Source: UBA1046 sp012511325
GTDB taxonomy: Bacteria > Bacillota > Clostridia > Saccharofermentanales > DTU023
Assembly (NCBI GenBank): GCA_050951925.1
Contig: JBMNJZ010000001.1
Location: forward strand, 62,001-126,000
Length of the DNA stretch: 64,000 bases
Direction: 5' to 3'
Shown here: in pieces, positions 25,223 to 33,345 of the stretch
Layout of the letters: the number at the start of each line of letters is the position of its first letter
Numbering within the stretch: the first letter of the stretch is position 1
Notes under the pieces: generated by a model
The model's input: the letters and a program-made list of their open reading frames with translations, nothing else
The model's database searches: none
Told to the model about the DNA's origin: nothing
Translations under genes and position numbers: made by a program

Positions 25223-26716
25223 TTAAGATAGTGTCTGACTTTTTTTCTTTCCTGAAACAAATGCTACAACTTTTTTGATAATTGGAAGTGCCAATATTTC
25301 TGTTCTAATACTTCTAAAGCACATTAAAATTACAATGTAGAACGTAGCACATATAAAAATTGTAATAATTCTCCATATGGTATTAAAACTTATCATTTGT
25401 AGTCCGTAGCTCAATACACCCATAAGCAGAGCTGAAACAACTGCAGGATAAACATTTTTAATAATGGACCAGGTCGAAATCCTAAATATTACCCACATTA
25501 TTACTAGTCCGGTCATAATCAATTGAATCCTCGCAAGTGACCTTCCAATATACAATATTTTAAATCCTAAAGGTGCAACAACTAACAGAACAGCAATCAA
25601 AAACACCAAGTGAATAATCTGAGCCAGAAGGGAGAGTTTTGGCTTCCCTTTGCTCCTATAAGCCTCACTGTTGTAATGACCAAAAATTATGGTAATACTG
25701 CTTGTTAGCGCCCATAAACCTATAAATCCTGATGCTTCTGTCCACTGCGAGCCAAGCAATATATATGTCACTAAGTCCCTGTATAAAAAAAGTCCTATGC
25801 CCATTGGCATAATAAGAACAGATACAAGTCGCTGAAATTTAAAAAAGGTCATACGAAACTCTGTGTCATTGCTTTGACAACGAGATAATGCAGAAAAAAG
25901 AACAGGTGTGGTTGCTGCGGTTATTATCCTCATATATCCGTTAACTACTGTCATGGATGTTTTATATAAGCCGAGATAATAGTCATTCAGCATTTTCCCT
26001 ACAATAAAAATATCAAGATTCCCTGTAAGCCATATAGATATTTGCTCAAACATCGACCATAAACTAAATGACAACATTTCCCTTAGCTTTTCAAGGCTGT
26101 ATGTAAATGTCGGTTTCCATTGAGACATTGCCGATAGGACTATTGCATTTACTAACTCACTTACCAGCGTACCAATAATCAATGCCCAGTGGTTTTTTAG
26201 CGCTATGGCCAAAGGTATTGTAACGAGAATTGGGGTTACTGAGGTAACAAGTCTAGCAAAAAAAAGAGATCTAAAATCAAAGCTTCGTCTAAATCTGGCC
26301 ATTTGTATGCTGGAAAAAGCTACAATTGGTATTGCCATACATGCAACAATAATTGATTTCCCCTCACCTTCGCTACCTACCAAAGTCGATATGGGATTAG
26401 CAAAAACAGCGATAACAGTATAAATAAATAATGAAAAAAACAAATTGGTCCAAAAAGCAACATTGGTACTTATATCTAAATCAACATCATCTTCAAACTC
26501 ATGTTGTACTATATATTTTTGAAATCCTGCATCAGTAAAAACCTCAGCAAATGTTACAACCATTGTCACAGTAGCAACTAAACCGAAAGCATCAGGTGTT
26601 AATAGCCTGGCTAAAACTATGTTTGTTATCGGAGCAATCAACCTTGAAGTTATCTCTGAGATCGTTGACCATTGTAGCGCTTTACTTATTTTATTGCTTC
26701 CTATTTTATTTGACAC
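25223..26716 (-). CDS. Wzx-type polysaccharide flippase (MOP/PST family)
   Basis: Moves undecaprenyl-linked repeat units across the membrane. The 497-residue protein is hydrophobic throughout, with about a dozen membrane segments. It starts with the family motif SKALQWSTISEITSRLIAPITNIVLARLLTP and has the early DAFGLVATVTMV stretch. It probably begins with GTG at 26716 (AAGG upstream), overlapping the end of the CapA-like gene by 16 bp. Confidence 0.9.
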   Translation of the reverse strand: MSNKIGSNKISKALQWSTISEITSRLIAPITNIVLARLLTPDAFGLVATVTMVVTFAEVFTDAGFQKYIVQHEFEDDVDLDISTNVAFWTNLFFSLFIYTVIAVFANPISTLVGSEGEGKSIIVACMAIPIVAFSSIQMARFRRSFDFRSLFFARLVTSVTPILVTIPLAIALKNHWALIIGTLVSELVNAIVLSAMSQWKPTFTYSLEKLREMLSFSLWSMFEQISIWLTGNLDIFIVGKMLNDYYLGLYKTSMTVVNGYMRIITAATTPVLFSALSRCQSNDTEFRMTFFKFQRLVSVLIMPMGIGLFLYRDLVTYILLGSQWTEASGFIGLWALTSSITIIFGHYNSEAYRSKGKPKLSLLAQIIHLVFLIAVLLVVAPLGFKILYIGRSLARIQLIMTGLVIMWVIFRISTWSIIKNVYPAVVSALLMGVLSYGLQMISFNTIWRIITIFICATFYIVILMCFRSIRTEILALPIIKKVVAFVSGKKKSQTLS

Positions 26717-27834
26717 TTTAAACCTTCAATTAATAATTCTTTATGCGCTTCACATTCTATATAGTTTTGTATTGCCATTAAATCAGCTTGGGAAAATCTG
26801 TGTTTAATATACCATTTACAATATCTATATCCGCTTATCCTATTAATTACTCGAAATATAAAGCTTCGTCTTTTCCCACTTAACCTTAGCAAATAATTAT
26901 GTATCATAGATTTAGAAAAATCAGAATATTTCTCTTTAACAAATCCGTCAATAAGGATTTCATTACTCCTTTGCATAAACTGCAACATTATTTCCTTCGC
27001 TTTTTCCTTATTGGCAAGACGCACCGCATTTCCATGTTTCACAAGAGGAATATATGAAATTTCGAAATTATTATCAATACTAATCAGTAGGCTAGTTTGC
27101 CAATAATCACTCTCTGAAGCATCAAACAAAAAGTTGCCTTGTCCATAAACAATTGTGCCATCCAAATATTTTTCTTCACAACCAATACAGTGTGTATGTT
27201 GACATACAACCAAATCTGCTCCGTTTTCAACACACTTACGACAAACTTTTTGTAGATAAGGTGAAGGGTATCGATAGTGTTCTTTTCCTCCGTGATAAAG
27301 GACAATAACATAATCAACCGCTTCTTTTAGGTCATTTATATGACTAAAGCTCTCAAGAGGGTCAAAGGGGTTAGCTCCTGCTGTTACATCTGTCGCAATA
27401 GAAAACTCATGCTCAGCACAGCAATAAATACCAATCTTCTTTTCGTCAATTTGGAATATATATGGCTTCGAAGCTTTTTTTAAGTTGGCCGCGCCCCCTG
27501 CAAAGCTAATATCATTTTTTGAAAGAATATCAATCGTTGAATATAAGCCTTGCTCGTTTTGATCAAGTATGTGATTATTGGACAGCGTAAAAAAATCCAC
27601 ACCAATAGCTTTAATTCCTTCTATGGTTGATGTAGACGCTATCAAGTTAGGTCCCTGCTTTGCAATAGGCGTTGCAACATTTGTTAAGGGTACCTCAAGA
27701 TTAAAAATGCAGTAATTTGCTTCTGATAAAATCTTTTTTAAATCTTTTCCAATAAGGGCATCTACATCAGCATTGTCAAACAACTCTTTATTACTTTCAG
27801 TAGGTACTAAATCTGCACCGATAATTATTCTCAT
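26701..27834 (-). CDS. CapA-family (PGA_cap) metallophosphatase-like protein
   Basis: Belongs to the poly-gamma-glutamate capsule protein CapA family, a calcineurin-like fold. Seen: IIIGADLVP, NLEVPLT, TLSNNHILDQ (the NNH metal motif), YHGGKEHYRYP, CQHTHCIGCEEKYLDG and YGQGNFLFD. No signal peptide or N-terminal anchor is visible, unlike membrane-anchored CapA. CapB and CapC are absent from the window, so a complete polyglutamate synthase is not encoded here. A role in decorating or processing the surface polymer is more likely (inference). AGGAG precedes the start. Confidence 0.85.
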   Translation of the reverse strand: MRIIIGADLVPTESNKELFDNADVDALIGKDLKKILSEANYCIFNLEVPLTNVATPIAKQGPNLIASTSTIEGIKAIGVDFFTLSNNHILDQNEQGLYSTIDILSKNDISFAGGAANLKKASKPYIFQIDEKKIGIYCCAEHEFSIATDVTAGANPFDPLESFSHINDLKEAVDYVIVLYHGGKEHYRYPSPYLQKVCRKCVENGADLVVCQHTHCIGCEEKYLDGTIVYGQGNFLFDASESDYWQTSLLISIDNNFEISYIPLVKHGNAVRLANKEKAKEIMLQFMQRSNEILIDGFVKEKYSDFSKSMIHNYLLRLSGKRRSFIFRVINRISGYRYCKWYIKHRFSQADLMAIQNYIECEAHKELLIEGLKCQIK

Positions 27835-27971
27835 TTTTTACTCCTAATTATTCCATGCATTAAAAACAAAAACAGCATACTGGGTTGCAACAAAGAAAAG
27901 GAAGTCTAGGAACTAGTAGGCCAAGATATCCAATCAAAGAATATTCTATTAATTATTCTCATTGCCCACAA

Positions 27972-29234
27972 TCACTTGCAATGCTTTTGTTCACATAAAT
28001 ATGAAGACAATATTTCTATTTTTCTCTCTTCACGAATCTCAGTCAACGATATAGTCTTTAACCAATACAAATAAAGGAACAAATATCTTCCTTTGTCATA
28101 ATATGAAACTGCACCATAGTCAACGATCAGATTAATCAGCAAGAGGACCAGGCATATGTCAAACTCTTTATCTCTATATTTTCTGTACTTCCATAAGAAG
28201 AATAATATATATAAGTGGATTGAATAATACAGGAAAAATCCTATTAAACCTCCACATGCTAATAATTCGACATAATTGTTATGCAGATAGTGATTATTAC
28301 CAAAAAGAATTTGGGTATAAAGGTTTGCATTACCTATTCCAATGCCTATTAACGGAGATTGCCTGAATAATTGTAAACCTAAATCATTGTAGGCAAATCT
28401 TAACCAAGCGGTATTTGTTTCCCTAGTTCCTTTTCCAGAGATCATATCAAGAATATCTGCAAACCTACTCATTATTTCCGCCATAAATGAGAGTCTAGAT
28501 ATGAATATTAATAATACAGAGATGATTATTGCTCCAATCAAAAATTTTGTTATTGAAATTCGAAAATTTCTTTTTGAGAAATGCTTAAGAAAGTAAATCC
28601 CAATAATGCCGACTATAACAATTATTACAGCTTTGCGGCTTTGTGAAACAATAAGTACGATCCCAGTTGGGAACACAAGAATATCTCTTAATTTCAGTCC
28701 ATAATATATTACAAAATATATATTAATTACCAGAGAATATGCAGCACACATTCCAATAGTGTTTGCATTAATCAAATCATTCGAAATTCGCGTATTGCTA
28801 GTAATTAAATGTACTACTCCACTCCAACCATATCTAATAATAATATATACTGCAATAGCATGCCCTCCATACATTATTACTTCAAGTACAGGATCAAAAC
28901 TTGAACCATCACCATAAGATAAATTAATAATAAACATAGCAATAAAGATAAAAAGCAAAGCAAATATTTTGCTAACTGTGAGTGATGGATCTTTTGCCCA
29001 TATCATAGACAATGCACAATATATCAGAAATGAAAAAATATATAATAAATAACCGTTATATCTTCTTTGTTTGGGAATTTTTGTACCATAACGTATATAA
29101 AGTGACACGAGCATCATACCCAAGGCAAATACAATCATTGTTTTACCGTAAGGAATCGTATCAGAAACATAAATACCAACAAAATACAAAAGAGTGGAAG
29201 AAAAGATAATATGATTATGTGTAATTTTCTTCAT
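27972..29234 (-). CDS. O-antigen polymerase/ligase-like (Wzy/WaaL) membrane protein
   Basis: A 420-residue, very hydrophobic protein with about ten or more membrane segments and a large extracellular loop. The loop contains AWLRFAYNDLGLQLFRQSPLIGIGIGNANLYTQ and then HNNYVELLACGGLIG, the usual Wzy_C/O-antigen ligase signature. It probably polymerises repeat units outside the membrane. Start chosen at the second of two adjacent ATGs because AAGGA lies at better spacing; 29237 is the alternative. Confidence 0.85.
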   Translation of the reverse strand: MKKITHNHIIFSSTLLYFVGIYVSDTIPYGKTMIVFALGMMLVSLYIRYGTKIPKQRRYNGYLLYIFSFLIYCALSMIWAKDPSLTVSKIFALLFIFIAMFIINLSYGDGSSFDPVLEVIMYGGHAIAVYIIIRYGWSGVVHLITSNTRISNDLINANTIGMCAAYSLVINIYFVIYYGLKLRDILVFPTGIVLIVSQSRKAVIIVIVGIIGIYFLKHFSKRNFRISITKFLIGAIIISVLLIFISRLSFMAEIMSRFADILDMISGKGTRETNTAWLRFAYNDLGLQLFRQSPLIGIGIGNANLYTQILFGNNHYLHNNYVELLACGGLIGFFLYYSIHLYILFFLWKYRKYRDKEFDICLVLLLINLIVDYGAVSYYDKGRYLFLYLYWLKTISLTEIREERKIEILSSYLCEQKHCK

Positions 29235-29421
29235 CATTTTCCTTTTTGCAATACTATTTTTGTGTACATACAGTATCATCTTGTATCAAAGATAGTAAAA
29301 CAATCTTAAAGATCCAAAAAGCACAATATAGATATTTCACAATATACCACTCTTGTTTAACCAGCAAATATACTGATCAATTATTGTTTGAAATAGAATC
29401 GGAAGATAAGTAAATTGGAAT

Positions 29422-30507
29422 CTACATGCTATCTATCCACAATTGGGCAATTCTATCAACATTATATTTTTCACGAACCTTTATAGCATTTCCAGATAAT
29501 TTTTCACAAAGTCTTGGGTCATCAATCAATCTTTTCATTTGCATATAAAGAGCATCTACATCTCCAACATTAACTAATATCCCGTTAACTTCATGCTCAA
29601 TTAGTAATCTTGATCCACCAACAGGACAATCAGTTGAAATAACCGGGATTCCAAGTCCAAGTGCTTCCAAAACGGAATTTGATATACCCTCATAGTCTGA
29701 GGAACATACATAAATTGAGCTGTCAATAATATCATTATATAAATTTTTGGAAAATCCTTTAAAAGATACATTGTCAGCAATATCAAGATCTTTGACAAGA
29801 CTCTTCAAATTTTCTTCCTCTTCTCCACGTCCATAAATCTCTAATTCGTATTCTGGATAATCTGTAACCAATTTAAAGAATGCCTTGATAAGCATAGTTA
29901 AATTTTTTTGCTTATTTAGGCGACCTGCAGTTACAATCACAGGGCGACGAGTGGGGCATTTTTTTATAGGAGGCAACATCCTGCTGATAGGATTCGGAAT
30001 GACAATCCCCTTTTTATGTATTTTCTTCTCATAATATTTCTGAACATAATCTGTTTGCAGTATCAATACATCGGCCTGTTTAAATGCCTGATTTCTAATA
30101 AACTGTTTAATTTTTCCACGAGGACGCTTATCCGGGTCATTCCTGTCAGAAATTACGATTCTATTATTAACAAAAGGAGCGCAAGCACCTATGACAAAGT
30201 TTGTCATTACAGATAAAGAAACAGCAGTAGCAGCCGGTCTATCATTAAGCAATCTTAAGTAGCTCCTGAATAGCTTATAATAAATAGAAAATGCATTGTT
30301 TTTTACACTAATCTCAATAAATTCAATTTTGTCCGACCAACTATAATCAGATAACCCAGCGTCAATCTTTTTGTTATAAACAATTAAAATTTTATGGCCT
30401 TTTCTAATCCATGACTCTGTGAGTTCTGACAACACACGTTGAATCCCACAATTACCCATCCCGTCAGTAAAAATAATTATGTCTCTTTTTTCTGTTTCCA
30501 TCCTCAT
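29422..30507 (-). CDS. family 4 (GT-B) glycosyltransferase
   Basis: Cytoplasmic enzyme adding a sugar to the lipid-linked repeat. A 361-residue GT-B protein: N-terminal NCGIQRVLSELTESWIRKGH, linker GIVIPNPI, then donor-binding AGRLNKQKNLTMLIKAF and SSDYEGISNSVLEALGLGIPVISTDCP. The SDYEG...E pattern is typical of GT4 retaining transferases. An in-frame ATG at 30501 is an alternative start. It is the only clear GT-B glycosyltransferase in the locus, so the repeat unit may be short or other transferases lie elsewhere. Confidence 0.9.
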   Translation of the reverse strand: MRMETEKRDIIIFTDGMGNCGIQRVLSELTESWIRKGHKILIVYNKKIDAGLSDYSWSDKIEFIEISVKNNAFSIYYKLFRSYLRLLNDRPAATAVSLSVMTNFVIGACAPFVNNRIVISDRNDPDKRPRGKIKQFIRNQAFKQADVLILQTDYVQKYYEKKIHKKGIVIPNPISRMLPPIKKCPTRRPVIVTAGRLNKQKNLTMLIKAFFKLVTDYPEYELEIYGRGEEEENLKSLVKDLDIADNVSFKGFSKNLYNDIIDSSIYVCSSDYEGISNSVLEALGLGIPVISTDCPVGGSRLLIEHEVNGILVNVGDVDALYMQMKRLIDDPRLCEKLSGNAIKVREKYNVDRIAQLWIDSM

Positions 30508-30656
30508 ACTAAGATTAATACTTTCAAGATTTTATAAATTATTTACCTTATTGAGTATTTGTGTTTTAAACTCATCCCACAAATATTTCAACAATTAACA
30601 CAATAATCTCTAACACTTAGGAACTATTTCAAGGGGAAATACATAATTAATCCTTA

Positions 30657-32135
30657 TTATTGCTTAGGTACTATTTCCAGCACTCCCAATATATCTTTAT
30701 CAAGCATTCGCCCGACCTGATACTCTTTTAAACACTTATCAATATCATCAGTGCTAGTCCATAACAGAATTAAGCCACTAGCTCGACTTAATGCATCAAT
30801 AGCTATAGCCTCATTACTAATATCTCCTATCGTATTTAGTTCAATAAAGTTTTCCCCTAAGACAAAGTTATTTAACTGTTCTTCTAAACTGTTAATGAGA
30901 TTAGACTTCAAAATACTCCCAGCTGTATCCGGGACTGCTAAAGTAACTCTTTCATGAGAGTAAGTGGACTGCTCTATCTGACTAAATTTACCGAGCAAAT
31001 AATGAGCCGCGTAATTCAAATTTTGGATCCGTTTGGAATTATCGAATTCCATATCAAACAATCTAATAATTATTTTATCAATTCGTGTACCAGGCAATAC
31101 TCTGCTATTTTTTTGATCATCGCTCAAACACTCAACCATTCCAATATATGGTATTTGTATAGATCCAGCTAATAATGAAATGTCAAATGTATTGATTCTG
31201 CGCCAATTTCTAACAATTGAAATGACTAAACTAATCAGTAAGCCAATAAATAATCCTATAAAAAGGTACACTATGTAAGATGCAAAGGCTGATTTTGATG
31301 ATTTAATATTTATGCTCGCTGTTGACTTTAGATAATCCTCAAAAATAAGTTCTAAGTCATTGCTCAAAGAATCAATTTTTGATTTTTTAGATTCAATCAT
31401 TTCTTGTAGCTCTTGTTTTAGCAATACTATTCTATTGTCCTTTATTATTTCACTACTCTCGTCTTCAAAAAAAAGTAAGTGCGCTTCTATAATATCTAAA
31501 GACGGATGTACTACTTTTTCAAAATAGTCTTTGCTATTTTGAATTAACTGATCAACAATAAACTCTGAAGGCCCAGTTACCTCAACTCTTATATTCCCAT
31601 CTCTATTAATATTCGTTTTTATGAGATTAATAATATTTTCTGCATTAAGTCTCAGCATTCCTTTAGAAGAAATATATTTGAAATATTCTTCATTTGACAT
31701 ATATTTTAAGTACTGCAAGCTTAACGTCTGACTTGTTCTAGTGATTGCTTCCTCATCAATAGCACTAATATTAATATAGTTAAAGTCAAGTACAAAACTT
31801 TTTATAATTCGGTTATTGGGATCAATTTTTAAGTAATAATCATTTTCCAACAATGCATCTATTTCATCGATGTCATTTTTTTCCAAATCAATTTTAGCAA
31901 GTATTCTCTTAGCCTCAGGATTGTTTGCTCCAAAGTCTTTTTCAAGTTCTTCAAGCTCCTTATCGCTAATATCAGTAGTTATTCCATTCGATTCAGTGTC
32001 AATATATCGTTTTCTGAAAAAAGAATAGCCAAATACTAATGAAACGCTAAGAATTACACATACAATAATCATGCGCCATGATATTAAATAGTAGAAGAAC
32101 ATATTCTTTAAATCAAATTCTTTATAATGTTCCAT
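30657..32135 (-). CDS. Wzz/CpsC-like chain-length protein with degenerate kinase-like tail
   Basis: Polysaccharide co-polymerase. Membrane segment one is at about residues 18-37 (MIIVCVILSVSLVFGYSFF). A large extracytoplasmic coiled-coil-rich domain follows. Segment two is at about residues 278-300 (ASYIVYLFIGLFIGLLISLV). The cytoplasmic C-terminus (from about residue 365) resembles a bacterial tyrosine-kinase/MinD fold: VTLAVPDTAGS and ALSRASGLILLWTSTDDIDKCLKEYQV, similar to the strand-helix pattern near Walker B. However, no P-loop or Tyr cluster is present. It may be a non-catalytic regulator. GGAAG supports the start. Confidence 0.78.
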   Translation of the reverse strand: MEHYKEFDLKNMFFYYLISWRMIIVCVILSVSLVFGYSFFRKRYIDTESNGITTDISDKELEELEKDFGANNPEAKRILAKIDLEKNDIDEIDALLENDYYLKIDPNNRIIKSFVLDFNYINISAIDEEAITRTSQTLSLQYLKYMSNEEYFKYISSKGMLRLNAENIINLIKTNINRDGNIRVEVTGPSEFIVDQLIQNSKDYFEKVVHPSLDIIEAHLLFFEDESSEIIKDNRIVLLKQELQEMIESKKSKIDSLSNDLELIFEDYLKSTASINIKSSKSAFASYIVYLFIGLFIGLLISLVISIVRNWRRINTFDISLLAGSIQIPYIGMVECLSDDQKNSRVLPGTRIDKIIIRLFDMEFDNSKRIQNLNYAAHYLLGKFSQIEQSTYSHERVTLAVPDTAGSILKSNLINSLEEQLNNFVLGENFIELNTIGDISNEAIAIDALSRASGLILLWTSTDDIDKCLKEYQVGRMLDKDILGVLEIVPKQ

Positions 32136-32221
32136 TTGTTACTTCCAACCATGATATTATCGTTTTAGAACTTCGTTAATTATCACACAAGAGCTTTTAA
32201 TAGTAAAGAATTGAGATTGCC

Positions 32222-32265
32222 ATGTCAGCAAGGACGATATAGATTACTCTCGTCCTTGCTGACAT
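32222..32265. repeat. perfect 16-bp inverted repeat
   Basis: ATGTCAGCAAGGACGA (32222-32237) and its exact complement (32250-32265) are separated by 12 bp, between the SIMPL gene and the Wzz-like gene, both leftward. In the minus-strand transcript there is no T-run after the stem. On the plus strand it is followed by CGTTTTAG. It could be a weak terminator or an mRNA-stabilising hairpin for the SIMPL gene. Confidence 0.8.
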
Positions 32266-32341
32266 CGTTTTAGCTTTGCTTTTCGCTTTAGTTTGATTTT
32301 TAACTACAGTGATAAAGTTAGTTTTGTGTTAAAAGCTTTGT

Positions 32342-33109
32342 TTATGGAACCCAGGTAAAGGTGGCGGTAACATTGGCGGTAACGTCGAGGGTACCGGCGC
32401 TGATTGGGGTTGAGTATTCGGCGTCTTCGGCAACTGCCATATCTTTCATATTTCGCGCATAGATAGGCTCTGCAGTGTAGCTTACTTCTACGACTTGGGT
32501 AAGTTTGAGGGTGCCGGTGATATCGGCGGCTTTGGTCATGGTTTCGGCTTTGAGCTTGGCATCTTTGACGGCGGCGTCTAGGGCATTCTGGTATACTTTG
32601 CCGCGGTCAGCGACATCAAACTGTACGCTGGAAACCAGATTGGCTCCGGCTTGGACAGATTTGTCGAGAATGGTCGCGGTTTTCTTGAGATCTTTGATAG
32701 TGATTTGGATATAGTGTGTGACCTGATAGCCTTCAAAGTTGCGTTTATCGCCGTAATAGTTATATATAGGGTAGATATCATAGTTGGCAGTCTTAATGTC
32801 TTCCTCTTTGATATTTTCAGCTTTGATGGCTTTGATGATGGCATCCATCTTGGCGGCATTTTCGCTTGATGCTTTGGCGGCATCTTTGTCCTTACATTCA
32901 TAGCCCAAGGTCAGATAGGCAATATCCGGCTCGACAGATACTTTGCCAATACCGGACGCTGTTACTGTGTTACTTTCTGAGTTATCCGTTCCTGTCGGTG
33001 CAGCCTGTGTCTGCTTCGGTGCATTCAGTACGGTGATTCCCCAGACCAGACCGAAAATTAGGGTCAGGCTCACAAGGCCTAGAAGAATGGTTTGTAGTTT
33101 CTTGTTCAT
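32342..33109 (-). CDS. SIMPL-domain (DUF541) exported protein
   Basis: A 255-residue protein with a membrane anchor or signal at residues 8-28 (ILLGLVSLTLIFGLVWGITVL). One SIMPL domain follows: VTASGIGKVSVEPDIAYLTLGYE at the start, NYDIYPIYNYYGD, YQVTHYIQITIKDLKKTATILDK, and DAKLKAETMTKAADITGTL. The family is periplasmic or extracellular with unclear function; some members affect stress resistance. AGGA supports the ATG at 33109. It is not clearly linked to the giant protein upstream, from which a terminator-like hairpin separates it. Confidence 0.9.
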   Translation of the reverse strand: MNKKLQTILLGLVSLTLIFGLVWGITVLNAPKQTQAAPTGTDNSESNTVTASGIGKVSVEPDIAYLTLGYECKDKDAAKASSENAAKMDAIIKAIKAENIKEEDIKTANYDIYPIYNYYGDKRNFEGYQVTHYIQITIKDLKKTATILDKSVQAGANLVSSVQFDVADRGKVYQNALDAAVKDAKLKAETMTKAADITGTLKLTQVVEVSYTAEPIYARNMKDMAVAEDAEYSTPISAGTLDVTANVTATFTWVP

Positions 33110-33226
33110 AAAATAATCCTCGCTTTGATTATTTGCGCTCCAGTGAGCGTATTCTTTTGTAAAATCCATCTCTGTTGAGATTCAACAATTAGACGATCCT
33201 ATTTGGAACTTGGTTCCCAATAATAA

Positions 33227-33263
33227 TTGCCTCAGAAAAGTAGTTAATACCTTTCTGAGGCAA
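33227..33263 (-). terminator. terminator of the giant repeat-protein gene
   Basis: In the minus-strand transcript TTGCCTCAGAAAG pairs with CTTTTCTGAGGCAA (one bulged base, 10-nt loop), followed by TTATTATT. It lies 83 bp after the stop of the repeat-protein gene. Confidence 0.72.
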
Positions 33264-33345
33264 ATCCTAATGATCAAAGTAGTTACATTAATCCTATTTT
33301 GACAAAAAATCTAACTTACAATTTAAATACTTCGTTTGCAACAAA

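Noticed and set aside
26701..27834. Full poly-gamma-glutamate capsule operon
   Set aside because: Only a CapA-family protein is present; no CapB ligase or CapC membrane protein was found, and the gene lacks an anchor.
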